Shown in pieces: positions 7,553 through 19,361 of a DNA stretch of 64,000 nt (position 1 is the first letter of the stretch; the number at the start of each line of letters is the position of its first letter). Under the pieces are notes generated by a model. It was not told where the DNA came from, did no database searches, and saw only the letters and a program-made list of their open reading frames with translations. This DNA is from Candidatus Pyrohabitans jungbluthii (GTDB lineage Archaea > Hydrothermarchaeota > Hydrothermarchaeia > Hydrothermarchaeales > BMS3B). The position numbers and the translations under genes are program-made. The stretch covers positions 496,001-560,000 of the forward strand of contig MTMD02000002.1 in assembly GCA_002010065.2 (NCBI GenBank), given 5' to 3'.

Positions 7553-9712
7553 CTAATTTAAACCTTTTCGTTCGCGTATCTTCTTCACAACTTCCTCCTG
7601 AAGCTCAGCTGGCAGGCGCTCGAAGCCAGCAAACTCTGTGCTCCACAGCGCTCTTCCCTCGGTAGCGCTGCGTATATCGCCAGCGAAGCCGAACATCTCG
7701 CTCACAGGGCACTTAGCCTCGACCACTATGAGGTCACCCTCCTGACGCATGTCAAGGATCTGACCCCTGCGGCGCTGAATCTCATGTGTCACTGCACCCA
7801 TGTAATCCTGGGGTACGTGGATGAACACCTTCATCTTTGGCTCGAGCAGCACAGCCTTTGCCTGGAGCATAGCTTCGCGTATCGCGTCGCGCACCGCTGG
7901 AATAACCTGCGCAGGGCCGCGGTGAACCGCATCTTCATGAAGCTTAGCATCGACAAGCTTAACCTTCACGCCCAGCACCTGCTCCTTTGCAAGCGGTCCC
8001 TCATTCATTGCCTCATGGAAGCCCTCCTGAATTAAGGGCATTGTCTCATGGAGGTACTGGATACCCTTGGTAACGTCTGTGAATATGTTGTTCTCGTACA
8101 CCTCCACTATACCACGAGCCTCGTCCTTCTTCATTCCCACGTTCTCAAAAGCCTTGCCCAGCTCCTTGCCCTTGTAACGCGAAGGCTTAATCTCGCCCTC
8201 CAGCAGGGCGCGCATCACAGGCTCCTCAATGGGCTCAACCACAAAGTAGAAGCGGTTGTGCTTGTTTGGCGATTTGCCCTCAATCACAGGTGAGGTGTCG
8301 AGCACGCTCTCGCGGTACACAACTATGGGCGGGGAAACCTCGATGTCGACGCCGCGCTCCTTTATGCGGTATGTGACTACCTCAAGGTGGAGCTCCCCCA
8401 TACCGGAGAGGAGATGCTCACCCGTCTCCTCATTTATCTCAACGCGCAGCGTCGGATCCTCGCGCGCCATTATGTTGAGCACGTCAATGAGCTTGGGCAG
8501 GTCCTTGGTGTTCTTTGCCTCCACTGCGACGGTAACCACCGGCTCAGAGTAGTGCCGAAGCTCCTCAAACGGCTCTATCGGGTTATCTGCAGAGGTCACT
8601 GTCTCGCCAGCCTGGACATTCTTCAAACCAGTGATCATGACGATATTGCCAGCCACCACATGCTCAGTGGGCATGCGCTCAGGACCAAAGTAAACACCCA
8701 CCTGCTGGGTGCGCGTCTTTGTCTTGGCGTTGCAAAGGTAAACCTCCTGGCTTCGCTTCAGCGTACCCGAGAAAATTCTCCCTGTGGCAACCTCTCCCGC
8801 CTGAGGGTCTATCCTCAGGTCGGTGATCATAATAGCGAGCTTGCCATTGGGGTCACAGTTCAGCATGGCTTTGCCGTCCTCACTCTCCACATCTCCCGGC
8901 CATATCTGGGGTATCCTGTACTTCTGCGCAACTGTCGGCGAGGGCAGGTGCTTGACCACCATGTCCAGGATAACCATGTGCGCAGGTGCGCGCTTTGCAA
9001 GCTCCCTCTGCTCACCCTTGAGGTTGTAATCTATGACATCCTTGAAGGTTATCCCCGTCTCTTTCATCAGCGGGAAGTTTATGGCCCAGTTGTGGTAGGC
9101 TGAGCCGAAGGCTACGCTTCCATCTTCCACCTTAACCTGCCACTTATCGCGAAACTCTGGCGGTGCCATGCTTTTAACAATCTTATTGAAATCAGAGATT
9201 ATCTCAATGAATCGGCGCTGCATCTCCTCAGGCGTGAGGCGCAGCTCATTAATCAGGCGATCAACCTTGTTTATGAAGAGCACAGGCTTAACGCGCTCCT
9301 TCAAAGCCTGGCGAAGCACCGTCTCAGTCTGGGGCATCGTGCCCTCGACGGCGCACACCACAACAATAACCCCATCCACGGCACGCATCGCTCTGGTCAC
9401 GTTACCGCCGAAGTCCACGTGCCCAGGGGTGTCTATCATATTTATAAGGTAGCTATCGCCCTTGTACTCGTGCACCATACTCACGTTCGCAGCGTCTATG
9501 GTTATACCACGCTGCTGCTCAAGCACGTCGCTGTCCAGCACCAGCTGCTTGCCCGCGAGGTCGAAGCTCATCATACCAGCGCCGGCGAGAAGATTGTCGC
9601 TGAGTGTGGTCTTGCCGTGGTCTATGTGGGCGACTATACCCATGTTGCGTATATACTCGGGCTTATGCATGAGCTCCTGAATCTTCTTGACCATCTCTTC
9701 GCGTCTTCCCAT
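7553..9712 (-). CDS. fusA: Translation elongation factor EF-2
   Basis: 719-residue translocation GTPase. The N-terminal G domain has [18 protein letters not shown] and NKVDR. Domain IV contains [18 protein letters not shown], whose His is the site of diphthamide modification in archaea and eukaryotes. Length and domain order are normal. The start codon lies five bases from the uS7 stop on the same strand, so the genes are translated from one message. Confidence 0.98.
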   Translation of the reverse strand: MGRREEMVKKIQELMHKPEYIRNMGIVAHIDHGKTTLSDNLLAGAGMMSFDLAGKQLVLDSDVLEQQRGITIDAANVSMVHEYKGDSYLINMIDTPGHVDFGGNVTRAMRAVDGVIVVVCAVEGTMPQTETVLRQALKERVKPVLFINKVDRLINELRLTPEEMQRRFIEIISDFNKIVKSMAPPEFRDKWQVKVEDGSVAFGSAYHNWAINFPLMKETGITFKDVIDYNLKGEQRELAKRAPAHMVILDMVVKHLPSPTVAQKYRIPQIWPGDVESEDGKAMLNCDPNGKLAIMITDLRIDPQAGEVATGRIFSGTLKRSQEVYLCNAKTKTRTQQVGVYFGPERMPTEHVVAGNIVMITGLKNVQAGETVTSADNPIEPFEELRHYSEPVVTVAVEAKNTKDLPKLIDVLNIMAREDPTLRVEINEETGEHLLSGMGELHLEVVTYRIKERGVDIEVSPPIVVYRESVLDTSPVIEGKSPNKHNRFYFVVEPIEEPVMRALLEGEIKPSRYKGKELGKAFENVGMKKDEARGIVEVYENNIFTDVTKGIQYLHETMPLIQEGFHEAMNEGPLAKEQVLGVKVKLVDAKLHEDAVHRGPAQVIPAVRDAIREAMLQAKAVLLEPKMKVFIHVPQDYMGAVTHEIQRRRGQILDMRQEGDLIVVEAKCPVSEMFGFAGDIRSATEGRALWSTEFAGFERLPAELQEEVVKKIRERKGLN

Positions 9713-9716
9713 GGTT

Positions 9717-10307
9717 CTACCTCGCAGCCTTTGCTATGCGCTCTATTTCTTCCTTCTTCGAAATCGCGTAGCACTTCATGTCGTAGTTCGCAGCGGCGAT
9801 TATCTCGTCAGCAAGAGCCTCGGCAATGCTCTTCTTCGACTTGAACGCCTGTCTTGCGGCGCCTATTGCAATAAAGCGGAGCGCCATGTCGAGACGGCGT
9901 TGCGGAGCTACATCAACGCTCTGATGGTAAGCTATACCACCATACTTTAGCCTCGTGGTCTCCTCTCTGGGACCGGCGTTTATCAGCGCATCCACGAGCA
10001 CCTGTATTGGGTTCTTCTTGGTGCGCTTCTCCACTATCTGCAGAGCTTCCTTAACTATCTTCGAGGCCAGTATCTTTTTGCCGGTGTTTCTGCCTGAGGT
10101 GCGCTTGTGCTTCTTGCCCTCGTGACCGGTGACCATCATCTTATTTATAAGGCGCTCCACTATGGGCACCTCTGCCTTACCGAACTGGCGAAAATGCCTG
10201 CCCATAGTGTGGGGCACCAGCACCGGGCGGAGGTTTATGTACGCCTTTAAGCTCGGGTCGCGCACCTCAACCTCGGTAGGGTCCCATAATCCGAAGATTT
10301 TAAACAT
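9717..10307 (-). CDS. rps7: Small ribosomal subunit protein uS7
   Basis: About 196 residues; archaeal uS7 (S7/S5e) that nucleates assembly of the 30S head. Characteristic stretches are [35 protein letters not shown] and [22 protein letters not shown] prefer the ATG at 10307 because GGTGATG lies five bases upstream. In-frame ATG 10313 or GTG 10316 would overlap the uS12 stop. It is part of the uS12-uS7-EF-2-EF-1A-uS10 string. Confidence 0.96.
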   Translation of the reverse strand: MFKIFGLWDPTEVEVRDPSLKAYINLRPVLVPHTMGRHFRQFGKAEVPIVERLINKMMVTGHEGKKHKRTSGRNTGKKILASKIVKEALQIVEKRTKKNPIQVLVDALINAGPREETTRLKYGGIAYHQSVDVAPQRRLDMALRFIAIGAARQAFKSKKSIAEALADEIIAAANYDMKCYAISKKEEIERIAKAAR

Positions 10308-10312
10308 GAGCA

Positions 10313-10750
10313 TCACCTTATTGGCTTCTCCTTGCGTCCACGCACAAGTTCGCGCAGTGATACGCCGTTTACGGCGATAACCTTGAAGCGCACGCCGGGG
10401 ATGTCACCCATACTTCCTCCCTGCCTGCCTCCTATACCCTCGATGAGCACCTCATCGTGCTCGTCTATGTAGTTGATCGCTCCATCGCCAGGGGCAAAGG
10501 CGGTGACCTGCCTCCCGCTCTTAATGAGCTGCACCTTAACGCACTTTCGTATCGCAGAATTCGGCTGCTTAGCCTCTATACCAACTTTCTCCAGCACTAT
10601 GCCTCTCGCCATCGGCGCCGCGCCAAGGGGGTTTGACTTCTCCTTAAGCTTGAGTACTCTACGCTTGTAGCTGGGATCGCTCCACCTGAACTGCTTCCTT
10701 CTCTGCCTCAGCTTGCGTGCAGTAAACTCGCCGGTCGGCTTCTTAGCCAT
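10313..10750 (-). CDS. rps12: Small ribosomal subunit protein uS12
   Basis: 145-residue uS12 (S12/S23e) of the decoding centre. It contains the conserved [16 protein letters not shown] and the loop [17 protein letters not shown], which carries the residues that monitor codon-anticodon pairing. The basic N-terminus is typical of archaeal uS12. Its stop overlaps the start region of the uS7 gene, indicating translational coupling. It follows nusA on the same strand. Confidence 0.97.
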   Translation of the reverse strand: MAKKPTGEFTARKLRQRRKQFRWSDPSYKRRVLKLKEKSNPLGAAPMARGIVLEKVGIEAKQPNSAIRKCVKVQLIKSGRQVTAFAPGDGAINYIDEHDEVLIEGIGGRQGGSMGDIPGVRFKVIAVNGVSLRELVRGRKEKPIR

Positions 10751-10761
10751 GCATTTTCACC

Positions 10762-11193
10762 TCAGATTATAATTACCTCATCTATGCCATGATGCCTTTT
10801 GAGGATGTTCTTGATACGCGCTAGGTTCTTACCTCCCCTGCCTATGGCTTGGGGCTTGTCCTGCATATCCACCTTTACTTTTGCTACCTTCTTGTCGTCT
10901 TTCACCCCTATATCAACGCTCTTGACCTTGATGGGGTGAAGCACATTCGCAACAAACTCGGCAGGGTCATCGCTGTACTCGATAATCTCTATCTTCTTTC
11001 CCAGCGCGCGGGAAACGCGTTGCACGTTTGCACCCTTTCTGCCAATCGCAAGGCCTATATCACCCTTCTTAACTATGAAGGTTATCTTCCTGCCATCTTC
11101 GTCGATTATGCAGTCCTTCGTCACTGCACCTGTCATGCTTTCAAAAAGGGCGATATAGCGGATTTCATTGGCAGAAAGCTTCAAAGCTTCCAT
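10762..11193 (-). CDS. nusA: Archaeal NusA-like transcription factor (two KH domains)
   Basis: 143 residues; the short archaeal NusA with only the two KH RNA-binding domains and no S1 or N-terminal domain. The KH signatures are GDIGLAIGRKGANVQRVS and DKPQAIGRGGKNLARIK, each with a GxxG loop. It is thought to act in transcription termination or antitermination. It lies between eL30 and uS12, its conserved position after the RNA polymerase genes. Confidence 0.95.
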   Translation of the reverse strand: MEALKLSANEIRYIALFESMTGAVTKDCIIDEDGRKITFIVKKGDIGLAIGRKGANVQRVSRALGKKIEIIEYSDDPAEFVANVLHPIKVKSVDIGVKDDKKVAKVKVDMQDKPQAIGRGGKNLARIKNILKRHHGIDEVIII

Positions 11194-11196
11194 TAG

Positions 11197-11498
11197 TTAT
11201 TTCCTCCTACCGAGCTCAAATATATCTGAATCTCCCGCCTCGACCACACCCAGCATGCTCACAACGTAGGGCTTGCCGCAAACCGCACCAAGCTCAAGAC
11301 TTGTGCCGGGGTACTCGTAGACGGGTATTCCGGCGAGCTCGGCATATCGAAGGAGGTCGCTCTTGGCGTCGGGCGGGCAGTTGCTCGCCACCACGACAAG
11401 CTTTACCTCCTTGTTTCTGACTGCGTTTAGAGTCTCCTCCTTGCCCAGGTAAACCTTACCTGTATCAACAGCCACGCGAATAGCTCTTTCCACGTCCA

Positions 11499-11499
<1 letters not shown>
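11197..11499 (-). CDS. rpl30e: Large ribosomal subunit protein eL30
   Basis: 100-residue member of the L7Ae/L30e RNA-binding family. The family core is visible in VYLGKEETLNAVRNKEVKLVVVASNCPPD and in the C-terminal PVYEYPGTSLELGAVCGKP. It is the 50S protein eL30, whose gene almost always follows rpoA2 in archaea. Its start overlaps the rpoA2 stop by one base, so translation is probably coupled. Confidence 0.95.
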
Positions 11500-12671
<1,172 letters not shown>

Positions 12672-15329
12672 CTACGCCGCCTCCTTTCTCGCGTAGCGCT
12701 GAACAATCTTCTTAACATTGACCATCTGTCCCCAGTCTGTTCTGCTTGGGTCTGCGCCGTCCTCGCCGTGGCGGAACTCTACTATTACCCCGCGGGTGTC
12801 TCTGACTGTGTTGTCGTACTCCACCTTCAAATCCTGCAGCGCATTAATCAGCCTGCGCTGCATATAACCGCTCTGCGAGGTTCTCACCGCAGTGTCCACC
12901 AAACCTTCGCGACCGCCCATATTGTGGAAGAAGAACTCAAGCGGAGAAAGTCCGCGCTTATAGCTGCTGCGTACAAAGCCTTTGGCGCTGGCGGAGATGT
13001 CGCCCACCTTAAAGTGGGGCAGCGTTCGTCCTGAATAACCACGCTTTATGCGCTCGCCGCGCACCGCCTGCTGACCCACGCAGGCTGCCATCTGCGTAAG
13101 GTTGAGCAGGCTGCCGCGCGCGCCAGAGATAGCCATTATGCGCGCGCTGTTCTCGTGCTTCCTGCGCTTCTCCTCCTTCTCAAGGTACTCATTGGCAATT
13201 GCGCCTGTCTTGTCTCTCGCTTCGCTGAGCACCTGCATTATGCGCATCTCCAGCGTCTCTTCGAGGGTTCTCCCAGGTAGCTGCTCAAGAATGTTCTCAT
13301 TGTACGCGCGAATAAGCTCCTGCACCTTCCTGTCCGCTTCTTCCAGAATCTCAGCTATCCTCTCCTTAGCCTCCTCTGGCAAATCTTCGTCGTCTATACC
13401 CGTGGAGAAGCCGCGCCAGGTTATGAAGTTTATCACCAGCTTGGTAACATTGTCTAGGAATTCGCGGGCTGCGTCGGTGCCATAGTCCTTGACTATGCGG
13501 TCAAGAAGCTCGCCGGCGAAGGCACCAAAGCTCTTCTCGTCCATTACGCCATGCTCAAGCTTGCCGTTGCGGATAACCACATAGGCATCGTACTCGCACT
13601 CTTCCTCCTTGCAAACCTCGCACTTCTTGCACACCTTGGCTTTATAGGTGAGGTTCAGGTCTTCTGGAAGAAGGAGGCTGAATATCTGCTTGCCGGTGTA
13701 GTACTCCTTGCCGTCCTCCACGAAGGCTGGCTCGGGTAAGGGTTTGTTTATTCCACTCGCGTACAGCAGGTGGAAAGCCTGCTCGCGCGTAAAGCGAACC
13801 TCAGGCTGGGTGAAGAGATAAGCCCCCGAGATGTGGTCGTGGATTCCACCTATTATGGGTCCGCCGAAGCGTGGCGATAGAATCTGCTCCTGCACCCGCA
13901 TAAGTACACGAGCCTCAGCGCGAGCTTCCTGCCCCTGAATCGCGTGCAGGTTCATCTCGTCACCGTCGAAGTCCGCGTTGTACGGCGGGCACACGCACAG
14001 GTTGAGGCGGAAGGTCTTGTATGGGAGCACGCGCACTTCATGCGCCATTATGCTCATCCTGTGCAGGCTAGGTTGGCGGTTGAAGAGCACTATGTCGCCG
14101 TCGATGAGATGGCGGTGAACCTTCCATCCCGGCTCAATCTTCTCAAGGAGTTCGTCAATGTTTTTAACTCTAGCCAGGCTGAGCCTTGCCCCGTCGGGGC
14201 GCTCCACGTAGTTAGCGCCAGGATACTTGTTTGGACCATTGCGTATGAACTTCTTGATGTGCTCTATGTTCATTGGCGTTACTATCACTGGTATGGTGAG
14301 CTCCCTCGCTATTAGCTCTGGCACGCCAACCTCATTGATGCTCAGGTTGGGGTCTGGTGAGATTACAGTGCGCGCCGAATAGTTGACGCGCTTGCCCGAG
14401 AGGTTGCTCCTGAACCTGCCTTCCTTGCCCTTGAGGCGCTGGGCGAGGGTTTTCAGGGGTCTGCCGGAGCGGTGTCTCGCAGGCGGGACGCCCGCCACCT
14501 CATTGTTGAAGTAGGTGGTGACGTGGTACTGCAGAAGCTCCCACAGGTCTTCGATTATGAGCTGCGGCGCCCCGGCCTCTATGTTCTCCTCCAGGCGCTG
14601 GTTTATCCTTATTATATCCACAAGCTTGTGGGTTAAATCATCCTCACTGCGCTCACCCGACTCGAGGGTAATCGAGGGACGCACCGTAACTGGCGGCACG
14701 GGTAAGACGGTGAGCACCATCCACTCCGGGCGAGCAACCTCCACGTCGAAGCCCATAACCTCGGCATCGCTGTCAGTGATCTTCTCCAAGCGCTCACGCA
14801 CGTCGATGGGCGAGAGCCTCTGCTTGTCCTCGATGAACGTGGTGGGCTTCTCAAACTTTATGTCAAGCTGCTCCTCACCGCAGTGGGGGCACTTCTTAAC
14901 AGCGCGCGCCGCCTTGAAAAGCTCTTCCACTATAGGCTCCTCGCTCTTACCTATGCGCTTCGCCTTGCGCAGCTCCTGGCGAAACGCTTCGATTTTGTCG
15001 TCAGGAAGCAGAATGCGACCGCACGCTCTGCATATGCTTCTCAGAATTTTATTTATCAGCTTGGCATAACCAACGTGAATAACCGGACGAGCAAGCTCTA
15101 TCCTGCCGAAGTGCCCAGGGCAGTCGCCCACACGGGAGCCGCATGTTTTGCACCTCAACCCAGGGTCGACCACACCCAGGCGGGGGTCCATGAGTCCGCC
15201 CTCTATGGGGTAGCCGTCCTCGTCATAGGTGTCGGCGGTGACTATCTTCACCTCCGACATCTTGCGTATCTGCTCCGGCGAGAGCAGCCCGAACTTTATT
15301 CCCTCAACCTTTTTTGGGATTATCCTCAT
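12672..15329 (-). CDS. rpoA1: DNA-directed RNA polymerase subunit A'
   Basis: 885 residues, the N-terminal two thirds of the largest subunit. The catalytic magnesium loop YNADFDGDEMNLH is intact. Near the N-terminus CKTCGSRVGDCPGHFG forms the clamp zinc site, and further CxxC pairs (CRACG, CPHCG) follow. An additional cysteine cluster CKKCEVCKEEEC occurs near residue 570. Length is normal. It is followed directly by rpoA2 and preceded by rpoB1 with a gap of eight bases. Confidence 0.98.
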   Translation of the reverse strand: MRIIPKKVEGIKFGLLSPEQIRKMSEVKIVTADTYDEDGYPIEGGLMDPRLGVVDPGLRCKTCGSRVGDCPGHFGRIELARPVIHVGYAKLINKILRSICRACGRILLPDDKIEAFRQELRKAKRIGKSEEPIVEELFKAARAVKKCPHCGEEQLDIKFEKPTTFIEDKQRLSPIDVRERLEKITDSDAEVMGFDVEVARPEWMVLTVLPVPPVTVRPSITLESGERSEDDLTHKLVDIIRINQRLEENIEAGAPQLIIEDLWELLQYHVTTYFNNEVAGVPPARHRSGRPLKTLAQRLKGKEGRFRSNLSGKRVNYSARTVISPDPNLSINEVGVPELIARELTIPVIVTPMNIEHIKKFIRNGPNKYPGANYVERPDGARLSLARVKNIDELLEKIEPGWKVHRHLIDGDIVLFNRQPSLHRMSIMAHEVRVLPYKTFRLNLCVCPPYNADFDGDEMNLHAIQGQEARAEARVLMRVQEQILSPRFGGPIIGGIHDHISGAYLFTQPEVRFTREQAFHLLYASGINKPLPEPAFVEDGKEYYTGKQIFSLLLPEDLNLTYKAKVCKKCEVCKEEECEYDAYVVIRNGKLEHGVMDEKSFGAFAGELLDRIVKDYGTDAAREFLDNVTKLVINFITWRGFSTGIDDEDLPEEAKERIAEILEEADRKVQELIRAYNENILEQLPGRTLEETLEMRIMQVLSEARDKTGAIANEYLEKEEKRRKHENSARIMAISGARGSLLNLTQMAACVGQQAVRGERIKRGYSGRTLPHFKVGDISASAKGFVRSSYKRGLSPLEFFFHNMGGREGLVDTAVRTSQSGYMQRRLINALQDLKVEYDNTVRDTRGVIVEFRHGEDGADPSRTDWGQMVNVKKIVQRYARKEAA

Positions 15330-15337
15330 TCTATCAC

Positions 15338-17149
15338 CTACGCCTTGTCTCCTAGCACCAGCCTCGGGTTTATCCCGAGGGACCTTAGCTCATCCAATAG
15401 AAGCTTGAAGGCATAGCTCACCTCAACCTCAGCAGCTTCGCTCTCCCTGCCGCAGATAGCGCAGTATATGGTGTCGCGTATCTTGTCGTACACCGCTATC
15501 GTACCACAGCGCTCGCATACGAGCATTGTATGGCGGTCGCTCTCATCGAGCAGACGCTCCTTGAGCAGCAGCGCCGCGCCGTAGCCTATCAAACAATCGC
15601 GCTCCATTTCACCAAAGCGCAGGCCACCTTCGCGCGCTCTTCCTTCTGTGGGCTGCCTCGTTAAGACCTGCACAGGTCCTCGGGAGCGCGCATGTATCTT
15701 GCCTGCGACCATGTGGTGGAGCTTCTGGTAGTAAGCCACGCCTATGAATATCTCAGCCTCAAAAATCTCGCCCGTCATGCCGTTGTACATTATCTCCCTA
15801 CCTGTGCTCTTAAAGCCGTGCCTCTTGAGCGCCTCGCGCAGGTCCTCTTCGCGCTCTCCTGAGAAGGGTGTGCCATCAACGCGGCGTCCCTCAAGGCTGG
15901 CGACTTTACCACCGAGCATCTCCAGCACTTGACCGACAGTCATTCTCGAGGGTATCGCGTGGGGGTTGATTATTAAATCAGGGATAATGCCGTCTTCGGT
16001 AAATGGCATGTCCTCCTGGGGCAGAATTAGGCCCATGACACCCTTCTGCCCGTGCCTCGAAGCGAATTTATCGCCCAGCTCAGGTATTCGCTGGTCGCGC
16101 ACGCGTATCTTAACCAGGCGATTTCCATTGGTGTTCTCTGTGAGCATCACCATATCGACGACGCCATCCTCACCATGGCGCACTGTTATCGACGTCTCGC
16201 GTCGCTTTTCGCGGATTAAGCCGTACTCGCTCACCTCCTCAAGGAAGCGTGGGGGCGAGGTCTTGCCTATGAGCACATGCCCCGAGCGTACCTCGCTCTC
16301 GGGCTCGATTAAACCATCCTCACCCAGGTAGGCGTACGCCTCCTCGTCGCGGTAGCCGCGAATCTCGGGGTCTGGTATCTCAAACACATCCATCTGCCCG
16401 CCTGGATAGCGCCGCTCCTCCGCCTCGTAGCTCCTGAAGAAGGTACTCCTAGCTAAGCCTCGCTCTATCGAGGCTTTGTTCATTATGAGCGCATCTTCCA
16501 TGTTGTACCCGCAGTAAGAGAGCACAGCCACAACGAAATTCTGCCCTGCGGCACGGGCGTCGTAGCCAATTGCCTCCATTATATCCGTCTTAACCAGGGG
16601 CGTCTGAGGGTAATGCAGAAGATGAGCTCGCGTATCTGTGCGGTACCTGAAGTTGGAGGCGTAGAACCCAAGAGCCTGCTTGCTCATACCAGCGCCCATG
16701 GTATTTCTCGGAGAGGAGTTGTACTCTGGGAAAGGCAAAATCGAAGTGCAGACACCAAGCATGAGTAGCGGGTCGATTTCAAGGTGGGTGTGCTCCTCTG
16801 TAACCTCCTCTGGGGTCATGGCTATGTAAGCGTTCTCCTCCTCCTCTGAGTCGAGGTACTCTATCTTGCCCTGCGCCACGAGGTCGTCGAAGGTGAGTTC
16901 TCCCCTTCGAACAGCCTCTATATCCTCCTCTGTGACCAGGGGCTTGCCGTCTTCCACTACTATGAGAGGGCGCCTTGCTCTGCCCTCGTCGGTGTTTATG
17001 TATACCTCCTGAGTATCACTGTAAAAAGCTACATTTGTTTGAGGGGATATCTTACCTTCGCGCCTTGCGCGCTTTATCGCCTCAACCAGAGCAAGAGGGT
17101 CCTCGTGCTTGCCTATGAGGTTTCCATTAACGTAAACATTCGCTTCCAT
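15338..17149 (-). CDS. rpoB1: DNA-directed RNA polymerase subunit B' (C-terminal part of B)
   Basis: 603 residues, corresponding to the C-terminal half of the second-largest subunit. It contains the catalytic-site region [15 protein letters not shown], the hybrid-binding stretch [20 protein letters not shown] and the zinc ribbon CERCG...CAICG near the end. B is encoded by two genes here, as in many Euryarchaeota, but not in Thermococcales or most Crenarchaeota, where it is fused. The start abuts the rpoB2 stop. Confidence 0.97.
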   Translation of the reverse strand: MEANVYVNGNLIGKHEDPLALVEAIKRARREGKISPQTNVAFYSDTQEVYINTDEGRARRPLIVVEDGKPLVTEEDIEAVRRGELTFDDLVAQGKIEYLDSEEEENAYIAMTPEEVTEEHTHLEIDPLLMLGVCTSILPFPEYNSSPRNTMGAGMSKQALGFYASNFRYRTDTRAHLLHYPQTPLVKTDIMEAIGYDARAAGQNFVVAVLSYCGYNMEDALIMNKASIERGLARSTFFRSYEAEERRYPGGQMDVFEIPDPEIRGYRDEEAYAYLGEDGLIEPESEVRSGHVLIGKTSPPRFLEEVSEYGLIREKRRETSITVRHGEDGVVDMVMLTENTNGNRLVKIRVRDQRIPELGDKFASRHGQKGVMGLILPQEDMPFTEDGIIPDLIINPHAIPSRMTVGQVLEMLGGKVASLEGRRVDGTPFSGEREEDLREALKRHGFKSTGREIMYNGMTGEIFEAEIFIGVAYYQKLHHMVAGKIHARSRGPVQVLTRQPTEGRAREGGLRFGEMERDCLIGYGAALLLKERLLDESDRHTMLVCERCGTIAVYDKIRDTIYCAICGRESEAAEVEVSYAFKLLLDELRSLGINPRLVLGDKA

Positions 17150-18634
17150 CTACAGCCCCTCCTTCTGTATTGGCTTTACCCCTAAATCATAGAGGAAGGG
17201 TATGAGCTCCTTTTCGGGGTAGCCTGTGGAGAACTCGCAGGCAAGGGCTAAGTTCTTCACCAGACCGCAGTTTGGTCCTTCTGGCGTCTCACTTGGGCAT
17301 ATCCTGCCAAACTGCGTTGGGTGCAGGTCTCGCGCCTCGAAGTGAGGCTGCGACCGCGAGAGCGGCGAAACAACGCGGCGAAGATGGGAGACAACGCTTA
17401 GATAATTTGTCCTGTCCAGAAGTTGGCTCACGCCGGCTCTGCCTCCCACCCAGTTTCCTGTAGCCAGAGCGTGGCGTATCCTCTCTGTTAGCACGTCCGC
17501 TCGCACTGCGGTGTGCACACTGGGCTCCTTCCCGCGCACGACTGCACGCTCTAACTGGTATTTTATGTCTCTGGTGAGGTTGTAAAATGCCACGCGGAAC
17601 AGGTCCTCCATTAAATCTCCCGCCAAGCGCAGGCGCTTGTTAGCGTAGTGGTCTTTATCGTCGGGGTCGCGCTTCCCCTGCGCCAGCTCAAGCACGCGCA
17701 GCACCATTCTTCCCAAGTAGTGCGCCTTTCTCAGTCTGTCCTCGGGCTCAACACCTATGTGCGGGAGCAGGTAGCGGTCTATTACCTGCTCCGCCCGCTT
17801 AAGGCGGTACTCCCTTGTTTGCCCGGCGGCGACCTTCTTGCCTATGTACTCCATTGCCATCTCCTTTGTTTTTATCTGGATGTGCTCCTCCAGGTTGAGC
17901 AGTATATCGTGAGTATACGCGGGGTCGTCAGAGATGGTCTCCATTATCTCCTTATCGGTTTCCACTCCCAGGGCGCGCATCAGTATCACCAGGGGGATAC
18001 TCCCAGGCACAGAGGGGAAATTCACCCCAATTAAGCCATCTCTGTCCCTCTCCACTGTCACAAGCGCCCTGAAGCCGCCCCGCCTCGAGAACACCTTCGC
18101 CACTTCTGTTATCTTGGAGTACTCCTCCCCCTTTTCCAGCATTATCTTGTTCGGGGCGAGGTCCTCTATTGTTACAAGCACCCTCTCGGAGCCGTTGACT
18201 ATGAAGTACCCACCAGGGTCGAGGGGGTCTTCGCCAAGAGCGATGAGCTCCTCGTCGCTCTTGCCATAGAGGTTGCATATCTTGGATTTTATCATCGTTG
18301 GAAGCATACCTATCTTAACCCTCTCAAACTCGCCCTCACGCTCCTCCTTGCGCAGCTTCATTTCCAGGTAAACGGGTGAGAAGTAGCTCAGGTTGCGCAG
18401 CCTCGCTTCCATAGGCGTGATCTTATTCCTGGAACCGTCTGCCTCGATAACCTCAGCGGTGTCTACAAAGATGTTACCCAGCTCCACCTCAACGCCCACG
18501 TCCGTCTCAATAATCTTAGTCTCATCCACTATCTCCTGCAGGCGGTTCTCTATGAAGTCGTTAAAGGAGTCTACGTGCTGCCTCACGAGTTCGCGCTTCA
18601 TCAAAAATGACTTTAAAACAGGCTTCCTGTCCAT
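17150..18634 (-). CDS. rpoB2: DNA-directed RNA polymerase subunit B'' (N-terminal part of B)
   Basis: 494 residues, the N-terminal half of the second-largest subunit, with protrusion, lobe and fork regions. Conserved motifs include GYFIVNGSERVLVTIEDLAPN and, near the C-terminus, HPTQFGRICPSETPEGPNCGL. It is the second gene of the polymerase cluster, 12 bases after rpoH. The B''/B' split point lies shortly after the fork region, as in other archaea with split B. Confidence 0.97.
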   Translation of the reverse strand: MDRKPVLKSFLMKRELVRQHVDSFNDFIENRLQEIVDETKIIETDVGVEVELGNIFVDTAEVIEADGSRNKITPMEARLRNLSYFSPVYLEMKLRKEEREGEFERVKIGMLPTMIKSKICNLYGKSDEELIALGEDPLDPGGYFIVNGSERVLVTIEDLAPNKIMLEKGEEYSKITEVAKVFSRRGGFRALVTVERDRDGLIGVNFPSVPGSIPLVILMRALGVETDKEIMETISDDPAYTHDILLNLEEHIQIKTKEMAMEYIGKKVAAGQTREYRLKRAEQVIDRYLLPHIGVEPEDRLRKAHYLGRMVLRVLELAQGKRDPDDKDHYANKRLRLAGDLMEDLFRVAFYNLTRDIKYQLERAVVRGKEPSVHTAVRADVLTERIRHALATGNWVGGRAGVSQLLDRTNYLSVVSHLRRVVSPLSRSQPHFEARDLHPTQFGRICPSETPEGPNCGLVKNLALACEFSTGYPEKELIPFLYDLGVKPIQKEGL

Positions 18635-18646
18635 AACCTACGCCTC

Positions 18647-18886
18647 CTATTCATTAACAACCACGCGGTAGTAAACGCTTTCCCCGGCGGTCTTGCTCTT
18701 CCTGGTAATCTTAATTATGTCCCCTACCTTGGCTTTAATCTTCTGCACCATTGGATCATTCTTCAATATCTTCGGAAGCTGTCCCCTGCTTATGTTCAGC
18801 TCTTCCAAGAGCTTTTTCGCCTCCTCCTCACTCAACACCTCATGCTTTGGCACCAACTCATGCTTGGAAATATCTACCCTTCTCAC
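18647..18886 (-). CDS. rpoH: DNA-directed RNA polymerase subunit H
   Basis: 79-residue archaeal subunit H (homologue of the C-terminus of eukaryotic Rpb5). Typical sequence includes DISKHELVPKHEVLSEEEAKKLLEEL at the start and DPMVQKIKAKVGDIIKITRKSKTAGESVYYR at the end. It is the first gene of the long polymerase-translation cluster, so the promoter for the cluster should lie just above 18887. Confidence 0.96.
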   Translation of the reverse strand: MRRVDISKHELVPKHEVLSEEEAKKLLEELNISRGQLPKILKNDPMVQKIKAKVGDIIKITRKSKTAGESVYYRVVVNE

Positions 18887-18929
18887 ACCACATCACCTTT
18901 TTTAGCAGTACCCCTCGACACCAGCCGTC

Positions 18930-18948
18930 ACCCGCAGCAAAGCTGCGG
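18930..18948. repeat. Short repeat flanking tRNA-Lys, copy 1
   Basis: ACCCGCAGCAAAGCTGCGG. It matches 18 of 19 bases of the sequence at 19244-19262. Each copy is a small hairpin (GCAGC-AAA-GCTGC type). The pair brackets the tRNA-Lys gene. Function unknown. Confidence 0.5.
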
Positions 18949-18960
18949 ACAACCATAGGT

Positions 18961-18985
18961 ATACGGGCCCGACATGATTCAGAAC
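18961..18985 (-). pseudogene. Possible tRNA-Lys 3'-end fragment
   Basis: The stretch containing CGGGCCCGAC followed by ATGATTCAGAAC resembles the 3' end of the nearby tRNA-Lys (CGGGCCCGAC then GGGATTTGAAC), with a perfect acceptor-end match and a diverged T-arm. No complete tRNA can be drawn around it. It could be a relic of a duplicated tRNA or half of an old attachment site, or chance. Low certainty. Confidence 0.3.
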
Positions 18986-19125
18986 GCAACCACAGTTGGT
19001 TGCATCCACATACTGCGGTATTTCCCTCCAGTCAATACCGCGATTATTCCCCTCGTGTTTACCCTCATATCCCCGTCGGGGGGGGGTATACCTAAGGGGA
19101 GGGGTATTCCCCTCTCCTGGATATG

Positions 19126-19200
19126 CGGGCCCGACGGGATTTGAACCCGCGACTCTCGGCTTAAAAGGCCGATGCTCTAACCAGACTGAGCTACGGGCCC
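19126..19200 (-). tRNA. tRNA-Lys(UUU)
   Basis: Minus-strand cloverleaf: acceptor GGGCCCG/CGGGCCC with discriminator G, D-arm containing TAGCTCAGTCTGGTTAGAGCA, anticodon stem CGGCC/GGCCG-type pairing around CTTTTAA (anticodon TTT), and T-arm GCGGG-TTCAAAT-CCCGT. No intron and no encoded CCA. It lies between rpoH and tRNA-Asp on the same strand. Confidence 0.95.
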
Positions 19201-19243
19201 TCTCAGCGTTACCCGGAAGCGGAGCTTCCAGTGTGACGTAGTT

Positions 19244-19262
19244 ACCCGCAGCAAAGCTACGG
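19244..19262. repeat. Short repeat flanking tRNA-Lys, copy 2
   Basis: ACCCGCAGCAAAGCTACGG, second copy of the hairpin sequence at 18930-18948 with one difference. A second small hairpin (GGAAGC-GGA-GCTTCC) lies just before it. Confidence 0.5.
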
Positions 19263-19361
19263 GTGACTAAATTACCCGAAACATTACCAATAGAAAAATC
19301 GCTGTTCCGTGCAAATCTTCCCTCGCTCATTTCGTGCTACCTCATTTATGGAAAGGAAAAA

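Noticed and set aside
6477-7556. 359-residue open frame antisense to EF-1A
   Set aside because: A shadow of the highly biased codons of tuf; no ribosome site and no family resemblance.
18902-19330. 142-residue open frame on the minus strand
   Set aside because: It runs straight through tRNA-Lys and its flanks; composition is not protein-like and no start signal fits.
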